The notes below the pieces were generated by a model. It saw only the letters and a list, made by a program, of their open reading frames with translations, was not told the origin of the DNA and made no database searches. 64,000 bases of DNA from Caldalkalibacillus mannanilyticus JCM 10596 (GTDB taxonomy: Bacteria > Bacillota > Bacilli > Caldalkalibacillales > JCM-10596): positions 1-64,000 of the forward strand of contig NZ_BAMO01000008.1 of NCBI RefSeq assembly GCF_000615945.1. The letters are read 5' to 3'. Numbering within the stretch: position 1 is the first letter of the stretch; each line of letters starts with the position of its first letter. The position numbers and the translations under genes are program-made. Shown here piece after piece: positions 60,401 through 64,000 of this stretch.

Positions 60401-61474
60401 ATGAAAAAGATGCGAATCAAAGAAATGGCTGAGAAATTAAATATCTCTGCACGAGCCATCCGTTTTTATGAAGAGAAGAGTCTATTAACACCGCTGAAGG
60501 ATCCTCAGAATCAATATCGCTTATTTACTGAAATGGATGCTCGACGCTTGCAGGCAATTTTGTCCCTAAGAGAAGTCGGGATGTCCATTGAAGAGATTAG
60601 AACTCTATTAGAGGAAATCGATCGAGGGGAAGATGATGAGCTCCTCTACTCTTTAGAGCTTCAACGCTCGATGATGTTTTCCCAAATGGTTGAATTAAAG
60701 CAGCATATTGATACGACAGATCGCATGATTGAGCATTTGAAAGCACAACGTTCTCTGGATTGGGAGCATATCTTTGAACTGGCGAATGGGGTAAAAAGGT
60801 TGCGTGATGTACGTGCCAACTGGAGAGATCAATGGGATTTTGATCGTCAGGCAGCGATTCACGATGAATTAGTCTTCAACCACAGTGAAGGGTTTAATAA
60901 GCATCCAAGCTATGAACAAGCCCTGCGAATGGTGGTAGAGTGGGTGAAGCCTCATGAGAGAGAACGTGGCTTAGATATTGGAACTGGTACGGGCAATTTA
61001 GCTGGCTCTTTTCTGGCAGCAGGAATTGACATGGCGGGGATTGATCAGTCCAAAGAAATGCTAAAGCACTGTCAGCAAAAATTCCCTCATCTAGAAACTA
61101 AATTAGGAAATTTCCTAGCGATTCCTTATCTTGACCACAGCTTTGATTTCGTTGTCACAAGCTATGCTTTGCATCATCTAACGGATGAGCAAAAGCTATT
61201 TGCTCTTGTTGAAATGAAAAGAGTGCTCAAGCCTCATGGACGCATTTGTATTGTGGATCTGATGTTCGAGAATGAAAAGAAACGAATAGAGCATCTAGAT
61301 AAGCTTAGAGGAGAGGGGCATGAAGAGGTCATTGCAGAGATTGAAGATGAGTATTTTGCTGATCGTTCGATCCTGCTCAACTGGTTTGAACAGAATGGCT
61401 ATTTGACGAAGATGCAGCAGCTTTCAGAGCTATTGCATATCCTGTATGCTGTTCCTATTCGACCGGGTTACTAG
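60401..61474 (+). CDS. MerR-family regulator fused to a SAM-dependent methyltransferase
   Basis: A 357-residue fusion. Residues 1-75 are a MerR helix-turn-helix (RIKEMAEKLNISARAIRFYE) with the linker helix to about 120. From about 135 comes a class I methyltransferase: ERGLDIGTGTGNLAGSFLAA is motif I, LGNFLAIPYLDHSFDFVVTS motif II, and MKRVLKPHGRICIVDLMFEN motif III. The methyltransferase part is similar in style to the YrrT/UbiE-like enzymes. The ATG follows GTGAGGTTAG. The fusion suggests that substrate binding or methylation could change DNA binding. Confidence 0.82.
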   Translation: MKKMRIKEMAEKLNISARAIRFYEEKSLLTPLKDPQNQYRLFTEMDARRLQAILSLREVGMSIEEIRTLLEEIDRGEDDELLYSLELQRSMMFSQMVELKQHIDTTDRMIEHLKAQRSLDWEHIFELANGVKRLRDVRANWRDQWDFDRQAAIHDELVFNHSEGFNKHPSYEQALRMVVEWVKPHERERGLDIGTGTGNLAGSFLAAGIDMAGIDQSKEMLKHCQQKFPHLETKLGNFLAIPYLDHSFDFVVTSYALHHLTDEQKLFALVEMKRVLKPHGRICIVDLMFENEKKRIEHLDKLRGEGHEEVIAEIEDEYFADRSILLNWFEQNGYLTKMQQLSELLHILYAVPIRPGY

Positions 61475-61519
61475 AGTCGGATCATAAAGTCTTTCAAGCT
61501 TGAGTGCTCACTAGAATGT

Positions 61520-61717
61520 TCAATTTGTATTCTTTCTTTTTAAATATGTAATGATGAATTGCAGAAACATGCCCAGAACAAACCCAACGATACTTGCGAC
61601 CAATAAAGTGGACATAAAATCATGAATAGTAGGATTAATTAAGTTAGCAAGCATGATTACATTAAGTAGAGTCACAAATAATAGTACAAATTTGTGTTTC
61701 ATTATGAATGTTTTCAA
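61520..61717 (-). CDS. Small two-helix membrane protein, unknown
   Basis: A 65-residue protein with two hydrophobic segments (FVLLFVTLLNVIMLANLI and STLLVASIVGFVLGMFLQFI) and a Lys-rich end. The start is TTG 61717 with GGAGGG six bases upstream; an ATG 15 bases further in lacks a site. Unrecognised family. Confidence 0.5.
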   Translation of the reverse strand: MKTFIMKHKFVLLFVTLLNVIMLANLINPTIHDFMSTLLVASIVGFVLGMFLQFIITYLKRKNTN

Positions 61718-61869
61718 TGTGCTCCCTCCTTCTTTTTTCAGATCAATTTTATAACATTATCAAAATTTATTCAAAATAGAGAGTAAATAGGCTGTTTTTC
61801 TCTTGACCTTTCCTTTACGTGATCGTTTATCCTCCAATGTGTAAGACACATTCAAGGAGGGTTTTTTTT

Positions 61870-63157
61870 ATGAGAACATTAATCAAGGGAGCTATGATTC
61901 TAACGATGGAAGAAGGAGTCCCGCCTTTTCAGGGCGATCTATTGATCGAAGGGACACAAATTGCAGAAGTGAAGGAGAGCATCACGGCAGACGTAGATGA
62001 CGTGATCGAAGCAGAAGGAATGGTGGCAATGCCGGGCTTGGTGAATGCCCATCAGCATTCCCCTATGAGTTTATTGCGAGGATTTTCGGATGATCTCAAG
62101 CTCATGGACTGGTTAGAGCAGAAAATGCTACCGGCTGAGGCGAACATGACTCCTGAGGATATTTACTGGGGGCTCAGCTTTCCATGGCGGAAATGATCAG
62201 GTCAGGAACGACGACATTTGCCGATATGTATCTACATATGGATCAGATCGCCTTGGCAGTAGAAGAAGTAGGGATGCGTGCTTCGCTAACAAGGGGCTTA
62301 ATCTTCCTAGAAGAGGATCAAGGAAGAAGAATGGAGGAGGCACTGGATTTAGTCGAGCGTTGGTCAGGTCAGGCAGAGGGCAGGATTACAACGATGCTCG
62401 GACCTCATGCGCCCTTTACGTGCCCACCTGAACCTTTACGTGAGGTCATTCTTTTAGCTCAACAGAAAAAGCTGCCCATTCACATCCACCTAGCGGAAAC
62501 CAAGGAGGAAGTGCAGAAGATGAGAGAAAAGTACAACAAGACTCCAACGGAATACTTGTATCATCTGGGCTTGTTTGACCAGCTTCATGTGCTGTTAGCG
62601 CATGGTGTCCATCTCCATCATCGAGATATCCAACGGCTCAAAGGATGAGAGGCGGTGTGGTTCATAATCCTGTGAGCAATCTTAAGCTAGGGTGCGGTAT
62701 TGCCCCAATCAAGGAGATGCTTGATCAGGGGATTACGGTTGGGTTAGGAACAGATGGGGCTGGAAGTGCGACCACCCTAGATATGTTCGAAGAGATCAAA
62801 GCAGCGACATGGCTGCAAAAAGTGGACTATGGAGATCCCACCATCCTCTCGGCTCAAGAGGTCCTACGCCTCGCGACAATCGAAGGGGCGAAATTATTAC
62901 AGATCGATGATCAAGTGGGAACTCTTCAGGTGGGCAAAAAAGCAGATATGATCCTAATTGATATGAAAAAACCGCATTTACAGCCCATTCATCATCTAGA
63001 GTCTTTATTGGCGTATAGTGTCACTGGCGCTGATGTAGATACCACTATTGTGAATGGAAGGATTCTCATGAAGCATCGCAGGCTTCTTACGATCAAGGAA
63101 GAGGAGCTATATAGACAGGTAACCGAACGAGCCAAGAGAATCGTGTTCGGCATTTAA
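61870..63157 (+). pseudogene. 5'-methylthioadenosine/S-adenosylhomocysteine deaminase-like amidohydrolase, two frameshifts
   Basis: Restored length about 430 residues. The N-terminus has the amidohydrolase metal site NAHQHSPMSLLRGFSDD; the middle has IRSGTTTFADMY, LGPHAPFTCPPEPL and HIHLAETKEEV; the end has HNPVSNLKLGCGIAPI and LGTDGAGSATTLDM with the last metal Asp. These are typical of MtaD/SsnA-like deaminases, which convert methylthioadenosine or SAH. Two frames break by one missing G each, at the GGGGG ending near 62171 (restoring YWGAQLSMAEMIRSG) and at GG near 62644 (restoring LKGMRGGVVHNPV). ATG 61870 follows AAGGAGGG. Confidence 0.8.
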
Positions 63158-63246
63158 TTCCTGATTCACTCCATCTTTTGAATCCATCTCCACATTTTTG
63201 AGCAACCTAGTAAAAATTGGAGAATCGATGAAAGGGATGGAGCAAC

Positions 63247-64000
63247 GTGAGGCATATGAGGCATGTGTATCTACTATTGATCTGTATGATCGTTCTAAGT
63301 GGCTGTCAAGCTTTGCTTCAGGATGAGCAGAATAGGCAGGAATTCCACGGCACGGCTCTTGATGCTGAACCAGAAGAGGACCGTTATCTTGTTGTGTATA
63401 AAAAGAAGCAACATCGTGGGTTAGTGCAACGGATGGGAGGGAGAGTGCTAAGAGGTACGAAGCACCTTCCTCTGGAGATTACTCGTATGCCAGAACAGAC
63501 AAGAAAAGCCTTAGAAAAAAATCCAAACATCCTCCTTATAGAGAAGGATCAGAAAGTGAAACTGGTGAATGAGGTTCAAGATTGGGGAATAGGAGCACTC
63601 GCAGTTCAAGTGCCTGGGGGTATCAATATAGTGGAAAAGGAGTTAAAGTAGCTGTACTTGATACAGGAATTGAACGAGAGCATCGAGATTTGAAGATTGC
63701 TGGAGGGGTTTCATTTATTACGAAAGAAGGAGAAGGGAATGCTTTTTTGGATCACCATGGTCATGGCACTCATATAGCGGGAATCATTAGTGCGCAACAT
63801 AATGGATTTGGCGTCAAGGGGGTCGCTCCAGATGCGGAAGTCTATAGTGTGAAGGTCATTGATGCCAGTGGTACAGGATATTTATCTGATGTATTAGCTG
63901 GTGTGGATTGGTGTATTACGAATAAGATGGATGTCATTAATATGAGTTTTGGGCTGGATTCACATTCAGAGGTATTGCAGCAGATTCTCGATACGGCGTA
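63247..64000 (+). pseudogene. Subtilisin-like (S8) lipoprotein protease, frameshifted and cut by the window end
   Basis: The first part has a lipoprotein signal with LSGC (Cys 19) and an inhibitor-I9-like propeptide (EEDRYLVVYKKKQHRGLVQR...NPNILLIEKDQKVKLV). After a one-base deletion near 63613 (CC run before TGGGGG), the frame continues with WGYQYSGKGVKVAVLDTGIE, holding the catalytic Asp, DHHGHGTHIAGIISAQH with the catalytic His, and MDVINMSFGLD. The catalytic Ser lies beyond position 64000. A secreted, lipid-anchored subtilase is unusual but known. GTG 63247 is the start, with AAAGGG ten bases upstream. Confidence 0.8.

Overview
The window looks like a chromosomal segment of a spore-former-type Firmicute (Bacillales, probably Bacillaceae or Paenibacillaceae). 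The pointers are moderate-to-low GC, purine-rich ribosome binding sites with several TTG/GTG starts, CcpA-type cre sites, a T-box leader, a cobalamin riboswitch, GlpP, BdbC/BdbD, an frl-type fructosamine locus, a UTRA-type GntR repressor, an Nre-like two-component system and a Rrf2/YwnB-like pair. I cannot name the genus. No rRNA, tRNA, CRISPR array, prophage or replication origin was seen.

Layout. 1-5.1 kb: end of an FtsX/MacB-type ABC permease gene, a broken small gene, a decayed IS1182-like transposase, and a complete IS256-family element with a frameshifted transposase sitting between two related membrane-protein fragments. 5.2-13.8 kb: a small membrane protein and a PhnA/YjdM-like protein, then a carbohydrate regulon (binding lipoprotein, two permeases, medium-chain dehydrogenase, LacI repressor, ThuA-like protein, Gfo/Idh/MocA dehydrogenase) tied together by five copies of the LacI-type operator TTAACCGGTTAA. 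It resembles a trehalose or related disaccharide route through 3-keto sugars. 13.8-26.2 kb: a nitrate module with a hemerythrin-like protein divergent across a perfect FNR-type box, a six-TM subunit, a NasC/NarB-type molybdoenzyme, a four-cluster ferredoxin, a Tat-type Rieske protein, three small unknowns, an NreB/NreC/GAF sensory set, a double-PAS kinase and two NarK-type transporters. 26.3-32.3 kb: the fructosamine (frl) locus with GntR/UTRA repressor, FrlD kinase, FrlO/N/M transporter and FrlB deglycase, marked by three GGTATATACC operators. 32.3-36.6 kb: acetyltransferase, membrane protein plus winged-helix regulator, and a cobalamin riboswitch in front of a rubredoxin-like/methyltransferase fusion and a BtuF-like lipoprotein. 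36.6-36.9 kb: a probable type I toxin-antitoxin locus not called by ordinary ORF finding. 36.9-45.1 kb: YjbQ, GlpP, an MgtC-like protein, a glycerophosphodiesterase, a BCCT transporter, a proline T-box with a second-type prolyl-tRNA synthetase, a polysaccharide deacetylase and a Rrf2/NAD(P)-binding pair. 45.1-51.3 kb: small membrane proteins, DoxX, a LigB dioxygenase with an HxlR regulator, a thiol-disulfide group (ResA/TlpA-like, Lgt-like, BdbC, BdbD), a ZIP transporter and an acetyltransferase. 51.5-54.8 kb: a ugpAEB-type glycerol-phosphate transporter behind PhoP-type boxes. 54.8-64 kb: an EamA exporter divergent from a MocR regulator, MerR plus thioredoxin-like protein, BlaI/BlaR1-like pair, MerR-methyltransferase fusion, MTA/SAH deaminase, and the start of a subtilisin-like lipoprotein.

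One feature cuts across the whole window. About ten single-base deletions, mostly in short homopolymers, break otherwise well conserved genes (sugar permease, nitrate reductase, Rieske protein, frlD twice, winged-helix regulator twice, deaminase twice, subtilisin). The shared polarity suggests consensus-sequence errors rather than independent gene decay, so these genes may be intact in the living cell.

The most interesting points are the Rieske/heme-b-like/ferredoxin nitrate reductase module, the hairpin-controlled micro-toxin locus, the B12-riboswitch-controlled rubredoxin-methyltransferase, the BlaR1-like receptor with an unfamiliar sensor region, and several very clean self-regulatory operators.
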